From an uncultured Prevotellaceae bacterium (GTDB lineage Bacteria > Bacteroidota > Bacteroidia > Bacteroidales > Bacteroidaceae): a stretch of 64,000 bases of DNA. Positions 1 through 7,795 of this stretch are shown one piece after another; positions within the stretch are counted from its first letter, which is position 1; each line of letters starts with the position of its first letter. The stretch covers positions 1 to 64,000 of the forward strand of contig CADCHG010000001.1 in the NCBI GenBank assembly GCA_902801155.1. The letters run 5' to 3'. The notes under the pieces were generated by a model that was not told the DNA's origin, did no database searches, and was given only the letters and a program-made list of their open reading frames with translations. Both the position numbers and the translations under genes were made by a program.

Positions 1-24
1 TTGAAAGAGCTCTGAAGGAGCGAT

Positions 25-188
25 ACCTAATAGGGCAGTCCGTTAGGGCTGTCATATTTGTCGATATAGGGGGTATGAGGTCTGAAGGACCGACACCTAT
101 AGTCTTAGTCTTCAGGTGTCGCACTTACAGCGCTCCTTTTAATCACGCATCTATAGAATAACAGCCCTTACGGACTGCCCTATTAGGT
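25..188. repeat. Inverted-repeat intergenic element
   Basis: Arms at 25-52 and 161-188 are reverse complements over 28 bp with a single mismatch. Between and beside them the motif CTGAAGGANCGANACCT recurs (near 11-28 and 91-107), and its inverse AGGTGTCGNNCTTNCAG occurs near 115-130 and 185-201. No open frame crosses the element. It resembles an extragenic palindromic repeat; what it does is unknown. The first 620 bases hold only this element, a second palindrome at 261-514 and AT-rich sequence, with no gene seen. Confidence 0.7.
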
Positions 189-260
189 GTCGGGCTTTCA
201 GCCCTCGCAGTCTTGAAGTCGTCGAACTCACGTTATTTAGGTTTAGCCTTAAACGCAAGC

Positions 261-514
261 AAAAACCTTAACACCTTAACACCTTAACACCTTACCAATA
301 CAATATATACGCACTATCACGTTCTACAAACTTGGAATGAACACATTCCTCTCAAGGCAATTATTTCTATCTTCAATATCATCTTAATAATATATCAGGA
401 TATAAAAATATATAAGTATCGCGCATACGCATGTTATATTATATATTCGTCTCAACCTTAATCTTAAATTCTTCACCTTACCCACGTTAAGGCGTTAAGG
501 TGTTAAGGTTTTAT
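261..514. repeat. Palindrome with octamer-repeat arms
   Basis: The left arm (about 261-295) is a tandem run of the octamer CCTTAACA. The right arm (about 486-514) is its reverse complement, GTTAAGGY repeated three times. They enclose a roughly 190-bp AT-rich core with no plausible gene. This is the first of several loci in the window where two facing arms are built from matching short tandem repeats. Confidence 0.65.
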
Positions 515-620
515 TACAAACCAAATTCCTTGTACCAGTCTTTTCTACAACATCTGGGACAAACCGCCCTGATATCTGGGACAACTATTGCAAGTGTCAA
601 GAAAAAGCTGTTCCTTTGCT

Positions 621-1520
621 CTACTTATCACTCAAAACCGACTTGATGACATCGTTATTGGCACGCGATACCGGCAACTGCTTCTCAACACCGAACAACT
701 GCAACTGATAGCCAGGATTACGAGCCGTCATAGATACCACGAAATTGATATTGACAAGAAAAGCCCTGTGACATTGTACGATATAGCAGAACTCAGAAAG
801 TGTTTCCTTTATCTGCTTCAACGTGATGCGAAGAGTTATGTGCCTGGTCTCATTCTCCGAGATATAGCATATATCAGCATAGTTCGCCATCGACTCCACA
901 TAGAGAATACTTGAAGGGGCTACCTCCAGTCGGGCACCCTGTCCCTGACCTTCAATCACCACCGTCACCGGTTTCTCCTCAACTTCTTCATGTTTGTCAT
1001 CTCTCTGGAAAATTTCCTCCTGACGTTTCTCCAACAGAGAATTGATAGCCTTCACATCGTCAAGCTCACGACGAAGCTGGTCGTTCCTGAATTCATAGAA
1101 AGCCCACAAGAACATAAACACAGTCACAATCCCGACATTCACACACATAAGCCACACGTTATATAGTGTGAAATGCCCGTCTTCATAGAAGAACATATCC
1201 CATCGCCTTTGACAAAACCAACCATCGTACATAAGCAGCAAAAGCGCGAGAATTGGAGTATTAACAATATAGGCAACCGACTCGCGAACAAGGAAGTACT
1301 TTAGCGAACCGTTACGCTTTTCATAATCTCCAAGAGCAGCCTTTGTCAGCAGCAAGGAAAACAAGACGGCAAGGAAAGATATCAAGGAGCATATAAGAAT
1401 ATACCCCATACGACCTTCATTTAGCCTGCCTATGCCGAAAGGTTGTACGAGTGCCAGAAAAAACAACACCCCGATACCACACTTGAAAGCACGCTTGAGT
1501 ATATATATGTAATCGTTCAT
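621..1520 (-). CDS. Membrane-anchored LytTR transcriptional regulator
   Basis: A 299-residue protein with about four hydrophobic segments in residues 14-145, a short charged coiled-coil-like linker (about 150-185, RRELDDVKAINSLLEKRQEE), and a C-terminal LytTR DNA-binding domain (about 195-295). The LytTR signature is visible as ILYVESMANYADI followed by QCHRAFLVNINFV. LytTR domains bind DNA through beta strands; membrane versions without a receiver domain are common in Bacteroidota and are thought to sense envelope or quorum-like signals. No partner histidine kinase is adjacent. The start ATG at 1518-1520 abuts a heptamer repeat tract (1526-1686) that occupies the place where its promoter would be expected. 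Ligand and targets cannot be told from sequence. Confidence 0.85.
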   Translation of the reverse strand: MNDYIYILKRAFKCGIGVLFFLALVQPFGIGRLNEGRMGYILICSLISFLAVLFSLLLTKAALGDYEKRNGSLKYFLVRESVAYIVNTPILALLLLMYDGWFCQRRWDMFFYEDGHFTLYNVWLMCVNVGIVTVFMFLWAFYEFRNDQLRRELDDVKAINSLLEKRQEEIFQRDDKHEEVEEKPVTVVIEGQGQGARLEVAPSSILYVESMANYADICYISENETRHITLRITLKQIKETLSEFCYIVQCHRAFLVNINFVVSMTARNPGYQLQLFGVEKQLPVSRANNDVIKSVLSDK

Positions 1521-1525
1521 TTTGG

Positions 1526-1686
1526 GAAACTCTAAACTCTAAACTCTAAACACTAAACACTAAACTCTAAACACTAAACCCTAAACACTAAACCCTAAAC
1601 ACTAAACCCTAAACACTAAACTCTAAACACTAAACTCTAATCACTAAACTCTAAACACTAAACTCTAAACTCTAAACCCTAAACTT
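1526..1686. repeat. Telomere-like CTAAACN heptamer tandem array
   Basis: About 22 consecutive 7-bp units of the form CTAAACN, where N is mostly A, T or C, run from just upstream of the LytTR start codon to a T-tract at 1685. The alternation of CACTAAAC, CTCTAAAC and CCCTAAAC is visible by eye. Unlike the other repeat loci, no facing inverted arm was found nearby. The array and the promoter of the next gene fill the gap from 1521 to 1900. Confidence 0.9.
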
Positions 1687-1819
1687 TTTTATGCAGCTGC
1701 AAAGGTACTTATTTTTTGTCAATCAAACAACATTTTCACATACCATTCGTCACAAAAACATGCATTTCGTCCCATCCGCAAACTATAAGTCCCCAATAAC
1801 TTACCGTTTATCCCCAACT

Positions 1820-1851
1820 ATTGTTCTGTTCACAAACATCATATAACTTTG
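1820..1851 (+). promoter_or_regulatory. Bacteroidota-type promoter of the 72-residue ORF
   Basis: ATTG at 1820-1823 and TAACTTTG at 1844-1851, separated by 20 bp, match the TTTG-N19/20-TAnnTTTG primary-sigma promoter. It points at the small ORF at 1901, which is the main reason for keeping that ORF. Confidence 0.7.
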
Positions 1852-1900
1852 CAGCAAAAATAACAGAATTTCGATTTTCAAACTTTTACTTTTCTATAAT

Positions 1901-2119
1901 ATGGATACAACAATCTTAGCGGTAGCGATAGCTTTAACAATAAGTCATATCGTTTACACAGAGTACGCAAATTCTGATGACCAACTCGCAGAATACCAAA
2001 CATTCTATGAAGCGCAAGCCTCCATAACTGCCAAGAACACATTGAAAGACGGCACCTTCATCAACGAATACACAGGAAAAGACAAAACATCCCTCAGCGA
2101 AATCATTTTCTCTGAATAA
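1901..2119 (+). CDS. Small hypothetical protein, hydrophobic N-terminus
   Basis: A 72-residue ORF beginning MDTTILAVAIALTISHIVY, so a short hydrophobic segment or weak signal sequence, followed by a polar, acidic tail (SDDQLAEYQTFYEAQASITAKN). I do not recognise the family. Support comes from a well-formed promoter 50 bp upstream and an ATG in an AT-rich leader, usual for this phylum where Shine-Dalgarno sequences are weak. An antisense ORF of 66 codons overlaps it (1934-2134) but lacks a visible promoter. It could be a small membrane-associated protein, or an unconserved ORF. Confidence 0.45.
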   Translation: MDTTILAVAIALTISHIVYTEYANSDDQLAEYQTFYEAQASITAKNTLKDGTFINEYTGKDKTSLSEIIFSE

Positions 2120-2164
2120 TATATCCATTCTCACCTCTCTCCTGTTATATCATATTACTTAGTT

Positions 2165-2310
2165 CGTTGTCCGTTCATCCTTCGTTCATCCTTCGTTCAT
2201 CCTTCGCTATGCCTTCGCTCTACCTTCGCTCATCCTATAGTTCTTTTTCGGTTTCAGAGCGAAGGATTAGCGTTGTCATAGCGAAGGCATAACGGCAGAT
2301 AATAGAAGGA
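2165..2310. repeat. Palindrome with tandem GTTCATCCTTC arms
   Basis: From about 2170 an 11-bp unit GTTCATCCTTC is repeated three times and drifts into GCTATGCCTTC and GCTCTACCTTC. After a loop near 2239-2255 the inverse units GCGAAGGAT and TAGCGAAGGCAT follow. It is an imperfect palindrome built of short tandem units, with no coding potential. With the promoter at 2325-2356 it fills the gap from 2120 to 2447. Confidence 0.65.
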
Positions 2311-2324
2311 CAAACGAAACGACT

Positions 2325-2356
2325 ATTGCATATATCAGGAATTTTTCATAATTTTG
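2325..2356 (+). promoter_or_regulatory. Promoter of the sigma/anti-sigma/receptor operon
   Basis: ATTG at 2325-2328 and TAATTTTG at 2349-2356 are separated by 20 bp, a good primary-sigma match. The leader that follows (about 2378-2435) contains a possible GTTG..GTCTT / AAGAC..CAAC hairpin and could also carry a promoter read by the ECF factor itself; that second part is inference. Confidence 0.6.
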
Positions 2357-2447
2357 CAACAAATTACGAAAAAAATCGGGCATAGGGGTATTGGTTTCCC
2401 CCTGGTTGTGTGTCTTACATATAAAGACCCAACAAAACGAGTTGAAA

Positions 2448-2894
2448 ATGGATTATAACAAACAAGGGTTCGAAAGAATCTACAAAGACAATTACAGGCA
2501 GATGTATCGCTTCGCCTTCTCTATTCTTGAGGATGCAGAGGAAGCGAGGGATGCGGTAAGTCAGGTCTTTACGCAGATGTGGAACAGTCAACCAAGAAAC
2601 CAAAGCCTGAACATAATGCGACAGAAACGCTTGCGTCAGCAAATGGAGCTGGAAGTCGCTATGCAGAAGGCTCAGCAAGAGAACGAAGAACGTGAGGAAC
2701 TTATGGAAGAACTCCAGAGAGTTATCAATGATAACCTCACAGAGCAAGACCGACGGGTACTGTCACTTCACTATGATGAAGAAATGACCTACGAGGAAAC
2801 TGCAAAGGCGTTAGGAATAAGTTCATCAGCAGTAAACAAGCATATAACCCGTTCGCTTGGGAAGATACGTTCAATCCTTAAAATTGCCCGATAA
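2448..2894 (+). CDS. ECF-type RNA polymerase sigma factor, apparently shortened
   Basis: The start is the ATG at 2448 (MDYNKQGFERIYKDNY); an upstream TTG-type extension would translate leader sequence. Region 2 is visible as RQMYRFAFSILEDAEEARDAVSQVFTQMW (about residues 15-43), and region 4 with its helix-turn-helix as YEETAKALGISSSAVNKHITRSLGKIR near the C-terminus. At 148 residues it is shorter than usual for the family (about 165-190). The text jumps from MWNSQP to RNQSLNIMRQ, where a stretch ending in something like AYLLRTVRN is normally seen, so about 15-20 residues around region 2.4 look missing. It overlaps the next gene by one base, so it should be co-translated with its anti-sigma factor. 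Confidence 0.85.
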   Translation: MDYNKQGFERIYKDNYRQMYRFAFSILEDAEEARDAVSQVFTQMWNSQPRNQSLNIMRQKRLRQQMELEVAMQKAQQENEEREELMEELQRVINDNLTEQDRRVLSLHYDEEMTYEETAKALGISSSAVNKHITRSLGKIRSILKIAR

Positions 2895-3430
2895 TGAAAA
2901 CAGAAGATATAGACCGTAAGATAGGAATGCCCGACATAGATATGGAATGGGCAAAATTCGAGAAGGAGGTTATTGATGCTTCCGAGGAAAAGAGTAAAAT
3001 GGAGAGTAGAAAGTGGAAAGTAAATAGCAATTGGTCGCGAGCAGCCATGTTCATAGGAATCATCATGAGCGTTAGCCTCATCGCCCTCGCTTCTATCTAC
3101 TTCTACCCTACTCCAAAACAGGAAACTGAAAATAAAAAGGATGTTGCAGAACAGATTGCTGCTGTTCAACATACGGAAGAGATCAAGACCGACACGCTGA
3201 CTATTAACCGCGAGGTGTTCAAGTTTGACAATATCGAAATGAAGACCATAGCCAAGGAGGTTGGCGATTACTATGGCAAGCAGATAATCTTTGAGAATGA
3301 GGAAGCTAAGCACGTGCGCCTCTACATTCAGATTGAGAAGACAAAGAGCATAGAGGAAGTTGTGGAGTTTATGAATAACTTCAAAAAGGTTCATCTGACG
3401 ATAGAGGGTAATAGTATCCACATAAGATAG
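2894..3430 (+). CDS. FecR-like anti-sigma factor, C-terminal portion type
   Basis: A 178-residue protein with a short cytoplasmic part (about 1-50), one transmembrane helix (about 52-74, AAMFIGIIMSVSLIALASIYF) and a periplasmic domain ending FKFDNIEMKTIAKEVGDYYG...LTIEGNSIHIR. That end resembles the DUF4974/STN-like tail of Bacteroidota FecR proteins. It should hold the ECF factor at the membrane and receive a signal from the outer-membrane protein encoded next. The FecR core domain itself is very short or absent. The cytoplasmic part contains a low-complexity stretch (SKMESRKWKVNSNW) whose DNA (about 2993-3032) resembles the AG-rich simple repeats between genes, so it may be a repeat insertion. 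Confidence 0.75.
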   Translation: MKTEDIDRKIGMPDIDMEWAKFEKEVIDASEEKSKMESRKWKVNSNWSRAAMFIGIIMSVSLIALASIYFYPTPKQETENKKDVAEQIAAVQHTEEIKTDTLTINREVFKFDNIEMKTIAKEVGDYYGKQIIFENEEAKHVRLYIQIEKTKSIEEVVEFMNNFKKVHLTIEGNSIHIR

Positions 3431-3437
3431 CGGCTTT

Positions 3438-6050
3438 ATGAAAAAGATACTATTATTCATCATTTACCTTGTCATAGGATTCACAACGGCTTCCGCCCAA
3501 AAGGTGACACTCACTTTTGAGGACGTATCACTATCAGAAGCACTCAAAAGAATTGACAAGGTACAGGATGCCAAGCGCATCAATTTTATATTTGACGAAC
3601 TCGAAGACTTCCGCGTGACGAAAAAGATTCATAACCAGTCGGTTGAGGATGCCGTCCGTTCGGTTTGTGGTTACTACCCTATGAGCATAGCCGTACAGGA
3701 TAGCGATATATTCGTGGAATGCGTACAGAAGGCTTCTATTAGATATGTAGGGCATATCGTTGATACAAAGGGACAGCCTCTCGCCTTTGCCAACGTTTCG
3801 CTTCTCAATCCTACAGATTCTGCTTTCATCACAGGTGGTGTGAGTAATGAGAACGGCTCATTCACGGTACCTTGCGACGCACATACGGTTCTTGCAAGAA
3901 TATCGTATATGGGCTTCCGCACGATATACCGCCTATGCACAAAGCCTGAAATAGGAAAAGTGGTGATGAGAGCAGATAGCAAGGTGCTCGAAGAACTTAC
4001 GGTTACAGGCGCACGTATTATAAACAAGGTGGATCGTCAGTATATCATCCCAACGGAGAATATGGTGAAGGGAAGTAGCAACGGCTATGACCTTCTGCAA
4101 CGTATGTCGCTAAAAGGTATAATGGTGGATCCTGTCAACCAGACTATCAAGTCAAACAGAGGTGGTAGCGTTCAGGTTCGTGTAAACGACATAAAGGCTA
4201 ACAGTCAGGATATTATGGCAATACGCCCCGATGAGGTGGTTCGCGTGGAGTATGTAGATATGCCAGGAGTACGCTATGGCGACTGGACTCTGGATGCCGT
4301 GATCAACTATGTTGTGAAACGCAGATATGCTGGATATGTAGGTGGAGTCAAGTCATTACAAGCCTTTACATCTGGATTCAACAACACCAATTCGTATTTC
4401 AAGTACAACTATAAGCTTTCAGAATTTAGTATCAGTCATTACTTAGGCTGGCGCGATGTTTACAAGAGATATCACGAAAGCAAAGAGGAATATATATTCC
4501 CAGACGGAGAAACCCATAAAATGAACTATGATGGTGTATATTCTCCATTCATGTACGCCCAAAACATTATGCAGGCAGCATATAACCTTGCCAAGCCTGA
4601 TATATACACGTTCAACGCAAGTTTCTATCTCTATGCATATAATTCTCCAAAGCGAGGGATACATTCTATTGTAAGCGAAACAGGAAAAGACAACATGTAT
4701 GAGTACGAAAATAGAAAGATGAAGGAATATAAGCCTTCACTCGACCTCTATTATTTCGTTAATCTGCCAAAGAAGCAGACTCTTGCAATAAATGCAGTAG
4801 GTACAATCATCACGACAAGAAACGAATACGGTATGAGCGAGTACATATTGCCTCAAAACTACGTTTGCGAGGACAGGAAAGCCCCAGAACTAAGTTCTCT
4901 GGGCGAACCTGTAGCCGATTACTACTATTCTACAAACGGAAAGAAGCACTCTCTCATTACCGAGGCTATCTATACGAAGGAAACGGAGAAAGTAAACATA
5001 TCGGTTGGAGGTGAATATACCATTGGCTTCACGGACAACAAATACGTAGGCAGCACCAACGCCCATGCCTTGATTCACAATAACAACGAATATCTGTTTG
5101 CTCAGATTCAAGGAAATATTCCTTTCGGAAAGAAGGAACAGACGATAGGCTATCAATTAGGCATAGGTGCAAACCGTTCATCTATTCATCAGGGTGATTT
5201 CGGTTACGACAACTGGATGATACGTCCGCAACTGACGGTTTCAATTCCTGTCAGCAAAAATGCGAACATAAAATTACAGTCACGCATAACTCCAAACGAA
5301 CCATCACTTGCAAATGTGACCGATGTAAGGCAATATGACAATTCGCTTTTTATCAAATCAGGCAACAAGGAACTTAAACCATCACACACATGGTATAACG
5401 AGGTAAGTTTAGGCGGAGAGGTGAAGAACGTGGAATATACGTTAGAAGCTTCATGGTCGAACAATCCGAATGCTCTCATGAATACATACACCCCAGAAAA
5501 GGAAGCAAACGGAAACTGGGTAATCGTAAGCCGTCCAGAGAATCATAAGCGATTCAGTAAAGGCAACATATACGGCGATATGACATGGAAAATATTTCCT
5601 GACAAATGGCATGTGTCATTCTGGACATCATACGACCACTATGAAAGTATCGGCAATACATACCGTCACTTCTACAATACGACTCAGGTCGGTTTCTATT
5701 CATGGGCTCAATTTGGCAACTTTAGCATGGATGCTCGTTTTAGCACACAACCGCGTTATTTAACAAGCGAACTCATCCAAGGTTTAGAAAAAAGCGGCGA
5801 CGTAAGCATCTCTTACAAATGGAAGGATTTGAAGTTATCCTTAGGATGTATGTTGGTCGGCTCTCCAATGGGCTTTGACTACGATTATACCATAAACAAC
5901 AAATGGTATAAGACAGACGCGCATCTCTACTATATTGAAAATGGTAATATGCTTCATCTTAGCGCCTCATGGAATTTCAGCCACGGACGCAAATACAAGG
6001 CTGCTGACCGAATACTTAATAACAAGGATAATGATTCGGGAGTAAGATAA
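3438..6050 (+). CDS. TonB-dependent-receptor-like outer membrane protein with STN and carboxypeptidase-like domains
   Basis: An 870-residue protein with a signal peptide (about 1-20, cleavage after TASAQ), an STN-type domain (about 22-100), a carboxypeptidase-regulatory-like beta-sandwich (about 105-180, GHIVDTKGQPLAFANVSLL), a plug-like segment (about 190-290) and a large aromatic-rich beta barrel to the C-terminus. The STN domain is the part that usually contacts a FecR anti-sigma factor. The gene starts 7 bp after that factor, forming a classic signalling trio. The barrel fits the outer-membrane beta-barrel-3 family rather than SusC, and no SusD partner follows. It lacks an obvious C-terminal Phe. 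The transported or sensed molecule is unknown. Confidence 0.85.
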   Translation: MKKILLFIIYLVIGFTTASAQKVTLTFEDVSLSEALKRIDKVQDAKRINFIFDELEDFRVTKKIHNQSVEDAVRSVCGYYPMSIAVQDSDIFVECVQKASIRYVGHIVDTKGQPLAFANVSLLNPTDSAFITGGVSNENGSFTVPCDAHTVLARISYMGFRTIYRLCTKPEIGKVVMRADSKVLEELTVTGARIINKVDRQYIIPTENMVKGSSNGYDLLQRMSLKGIMVDPVNQTIKSNRGGSVQVRVNDIKANSQDIMAIRPDEVVRVEYVDMPGVRYGDWTLDAVINYVVKRRYAGYVGGVKSLQAFTSGFNNTNSYFKYNYKLSEFSISHYLGWRDVYKRYHESKEEYIFPDGETHKMNYDGVYSPFMYAQNIMQAAYNLAKPDIYTFNASFYLYAYNSPKRGIHSIVSETGKDNMYEYENRKMKEYKPSLDLYYFVNLPKKQTLAINAVGTIITTRNEYGMSEYILPQNYVCEDRKAPELSSLGEPVADYYYSTNGKKHSLITEAIYTKETEKVNISVGGEYTIGFTDNKYVGSTNAHALIHNNNEYLFAQIQGNIPFGKKEQTIGYQLGIGANRSSIHQGDFGYDNWMIRPQLTVSIPVSKNANIKLQSRITPNEPSLANVTDVRQYDNSLFIKSGNKELKPSHTWYNEVSLGGEVKNVEYTLEASWSNNPNALMNTYTPEKEANGNWVIVSRPENHKRFSKGNIYGDMTWKIFPDKWHVSFWTSYDHYESIGNTYRHFYNTTQVGFYSWAQFGNFSMDARFSTQPRYLTSELIQGLEKSGDVSISYKWKDLKLSLGCMLVGSPMGFDYDYTINNKWYKTDAHLYYIENGNMLHLSASWNFSHGRKYKAADRILNNKDNDSGVR

Positions 6051-6061
6051 AGAAGGCATTA

Positions 6062-6107
6062 GCGTGACTATCGCGTGACCAAATGACATGTCACAACATA
6101 GTCACGT
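6062..6107 (+). terminator. Nested palindrome after the receptor gene
   Basis: CGTGACTAT (6063-6071) pairs with ATAGTCACG (6098-6106). Inside it GTGAC (6075-6079) pairs with GTCAC (6090-6094). It starts about 12 bases after the receptor stop codon and probably ends that operon, although the tract after it (TTATAT) is only weakly U-rich. Confidence 0.55.
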
Positions 6108-6113
6108 TATATA

Positions 6114-6145
6114 TTTGGATATATCACAAGAATGATATATCTTTG
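6114..6145 (+). promoter_or_regulatory. Promoter of the PPOX-like gene
   Basis: TTTG at 6114-6117, a 20-bp spacer and TATCTTTG at 6138-6145 match the phylum consensus exactly. The start codon follows 53 bp downstream. Confidence 0.8.
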
Positions 6146-6198
6146 CATTCAGATAATTATTTAGGCTATAAACGCCCAAAACTCTAAACACAAAGACT

Positions 6199-6633
6199 AT
6201 GACAAAAGAACAGATTTTTGAATTAATCAACGGGATGCAGAATCCTGTGATGTATGTGGCTACAAGTGAGAACGGACAGTCTCATGTGCGTGGCATCCTC
6301 TTATATAGTGCTGACGAAAACGGCATAGTATTCCATACGGGTAAGTTCAAGGCTCTCCACAAGCAGCTTCAGGAAAATCCAAAGGCAGAGGTTTGTTTCG
6401 CTACCGGTAAGTATCAGGTACGTGTTGAGGGTGAGTTCAAACTTGTTGACGATATTGAATTCAAAAAGGAGATTATCAACCATCCTTCACGCAAGTTCCT
6501 TCAGGGCTGGATAGCAGAGCAAGGATTGGATGCTGTTCTTGACTTCATTCAAGTATATAGAATGGAACATGGCAAGGCTCACACATGGAGCTTTGAGGAT
6601 AACTTTAAGCCAAAGGAATACGTGGAACTGTAA
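6199..6633 (+). CDS. Pyridoxamine 5'-phosphate oxidase-like flavoprotein
   Basis: A 144-residue single-domain split-barrel protein. The core reads PVMYVATSENGQSHVRGILLYSADENGIVFHTGKFKALHKQLQENPKAEVCFA, the flavin-binding layout of the PPOX/general-stress-26 family. A C-terminal helix and a last strand (KAHTWSFEDNF) complete the fold. Members bind FMN or F420-like cofactors and act as small cytoplasmic oxidoreductases; the substrate cannot be told here. It is monocistronic, has its own promoter, and is followed by a palindromic repeat. Confidence 0.85.
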   Translation: MTKEQIFELINGMQNPVMYVATSENGQSHVRGILLYSADENGIVFHTGKFKALHKQLQENPKAEVCFATGKYQVRVEGEFKLVDDIEFKKEIINHPSRKFLQGWIAEQGLDAVLDFIQVYRMEHGKAHTWSFEDNFKPKEYVEL

Positions 6634-6795
6634 AATTACAAATTACGAATCACAAATTACCTTTTATAAGTATTTATAACAATGCAACCAAGATATGTAA
6701 CAAAGAACATGCTTTAGCTTGATGAGCTTTAGCGAAAACTTGCTTTAGCTTGGTGAGCCTTAGCGAACAATCGGTAATTTGCAATTCGTAATTAT
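6633..6795. repeat. Palindrome around a double GCTTTAGCTTGATGAG core
   Basis: The left arm (6633-6662), made of ACAAATTAC-type units, faces a right arm (6773-6795) of complementary GGTAATTTG and AATTCGTAATTA units. Inside are two direct copies of a core beginning GCTTTAGCTTGRTGAG and ending TTAGCGAA (6711-6736 and 6742-6767). The same core recurs at 22276-22303 and 34743-34768. Confidence 0.75.
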
Positions 6796-6802
6796 AAAAA
6801 AA

Positions 6803-7090
6803 ATGTGTACATCAGAATACATAAATTTCGTGTGCTCCCAGCTTAGGGGAGTTGGCGATATTATAATGAAAAAGCAGATGTCAGATGACTGGTGCATCTA
6901 CATAAACGGCAAGCCTATAATACTCGCTTTTGACAATCTATCATACGTCAGGATGACTCCTGCCATTGATGATATGATGACATCAGCATGGACAGGTTAT
7001 CCCTACGATGGAGCAAAAGAGCACTATGTGCTTGACATTGAGCATCGCGATAAGGCTATGAAAGTGGTACACGCACTACTTGCCTCATAA
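6803..7090 (+). CDS. TfoX/Sxy N-terminal-domain-like protein
   Basis: A 95-residue protein taken from the ATG at 6803 (MCTSEYINFVCSQLRG); an upstream TTG lies inside the palindromic repeat. The pattern of a helix, a methionine-rich strand (DIIMKKQMSDDWCIYINGKPIILAFDNLSYVRMT), then AGYPYDGAKEHYVLDIEHRDKAMKVVHALL-like text with a substituted start, fits the TfoX N-terminal fold. In proteobacteria that fold belongs to competence regulators, but free-standing versions are widespread with no known role. It converges on the nitroreductase gene with a 27-bp gap. Confidence 0.65.
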   Translation: MCTSEYINFVCSQLRGVGDIIMKKQMSDDWCIYINGKPIILAFDNLSYVRMTPAIDDMMTSAWTGYPYDGAKEHYVLDIEHRDKAMKVVHALLAS

Positions 7091-7117
7091 ACGATGCCTG
7101 ACAACCTACAGATATTA

Positions 7118-7741
7118 TCAATAGAAGCGAACAATCTCATCAAAAGGCCTATGCTGTGGCTGCTGTGGCTCTTCTGCCCTATATCCAAGCGAGATAACCG
7201 CCATAATGGTTTCCTCATTCGGTATGCTGAAAAGAGTACGCAGTTCATTGGCATCCCTCATTCCCATGATCAATGTGTCAAATCCCATTGCGCGGGCTTT
7301 CAACACGAGATAAGCATTACTCAGGCCATTGTCGTAAGCGCCCCACCCGTCTCCAACTTCATTGGTCTGCTCTCCCTGGAAGAATCCGGACTTTGAACGC
7401 TCGAATGTTGATACAATCAGCACAGGCGCACCTGCTACCTTCTCCTTATTAGGACCTATCAGCTCTGCAACGGCTTTTACCTGCTCAGGACTGATAGCCA
7501 CATAATACTTTGTTGGCTGCTGGTTTGCCCAAGAAGGTGCTTCCTGAGCGGCTGTAAGCAACTCTTTCACCTGTTCCTTTGTTATGGTTTTGCTTGCATC
7601 ATAACTACGGACACTACGGCGAGTCTTGATAACCTCATCAAATGACGGAGTACTCTCGCTTGTCTTTGGTTCTGACTGAGAACAAGAGAAAAACATCGTC
7701 ACAAGTGAAGCAACGAAAAACATTCTAACGATTTTTTTCAT
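7118..7741 (-). CDS. Nitroreductase-family lipoprotein
   Basis: It begins MKKIVRMFFVASLVTMFFSCSQSE with a lipobox (TMFFSC), so it should be exported and lipidated; an ATG three codons upstream is also possible. The nitroreductase fold is recognisable from FDEVIKTRRSVRSYDASKTITKEQVKELLTAA (FMN phosphate-binding Arg-Ser), PSWANQQPTKYYV and the C-terminal GYRAEEP. Such enzymes use FMN and NAD(P)H; an extracytoplasmic one would need another electron source, so the physiological reaction is unclear. It lies 54 bp after the GH43 gene in the same orientation and may be co-transcribed with it. Confidence 0.85.
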   Translation of the reverse strand: MKKIVRMFFVASLVTMFFSCSQSEPKTSESTPSFDEVIKTRRSVRSYDASKTITKEQVKELLTAAQEAPSWANQQPTKYYVAISPEQVKAVAELIGPNKEKVAGAPVLIVSTFERSKSGFFQGEQTNEVGDGWGAYDNGLSNAYLVLKARAMGFDTLIMGMRDANELRTLFSIPNEETIMAVISLGYRAEEPQQPQHRPFDEIVRFY

Positions 7742-7795
7742 ACAATTCATTCAATTTAGTTATTAGTTATCGGAAATAGTCATCTGTTATTTTCC

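Noticed and set aside
588..914. 108-codon plus-strand ORF
   Set aside because: Antisense to the LytTR domain of a well-supported minus-strand gene; its text has no family resemblance.
1934..2134. 66-codon minus-strand ORF opposite the small plus-strand ORF
   Set aside because: No promoter on that strand, while the plus-strand ORF has a good one. The sequence is Cys- and Phe-rich in the manner of antisense frames.
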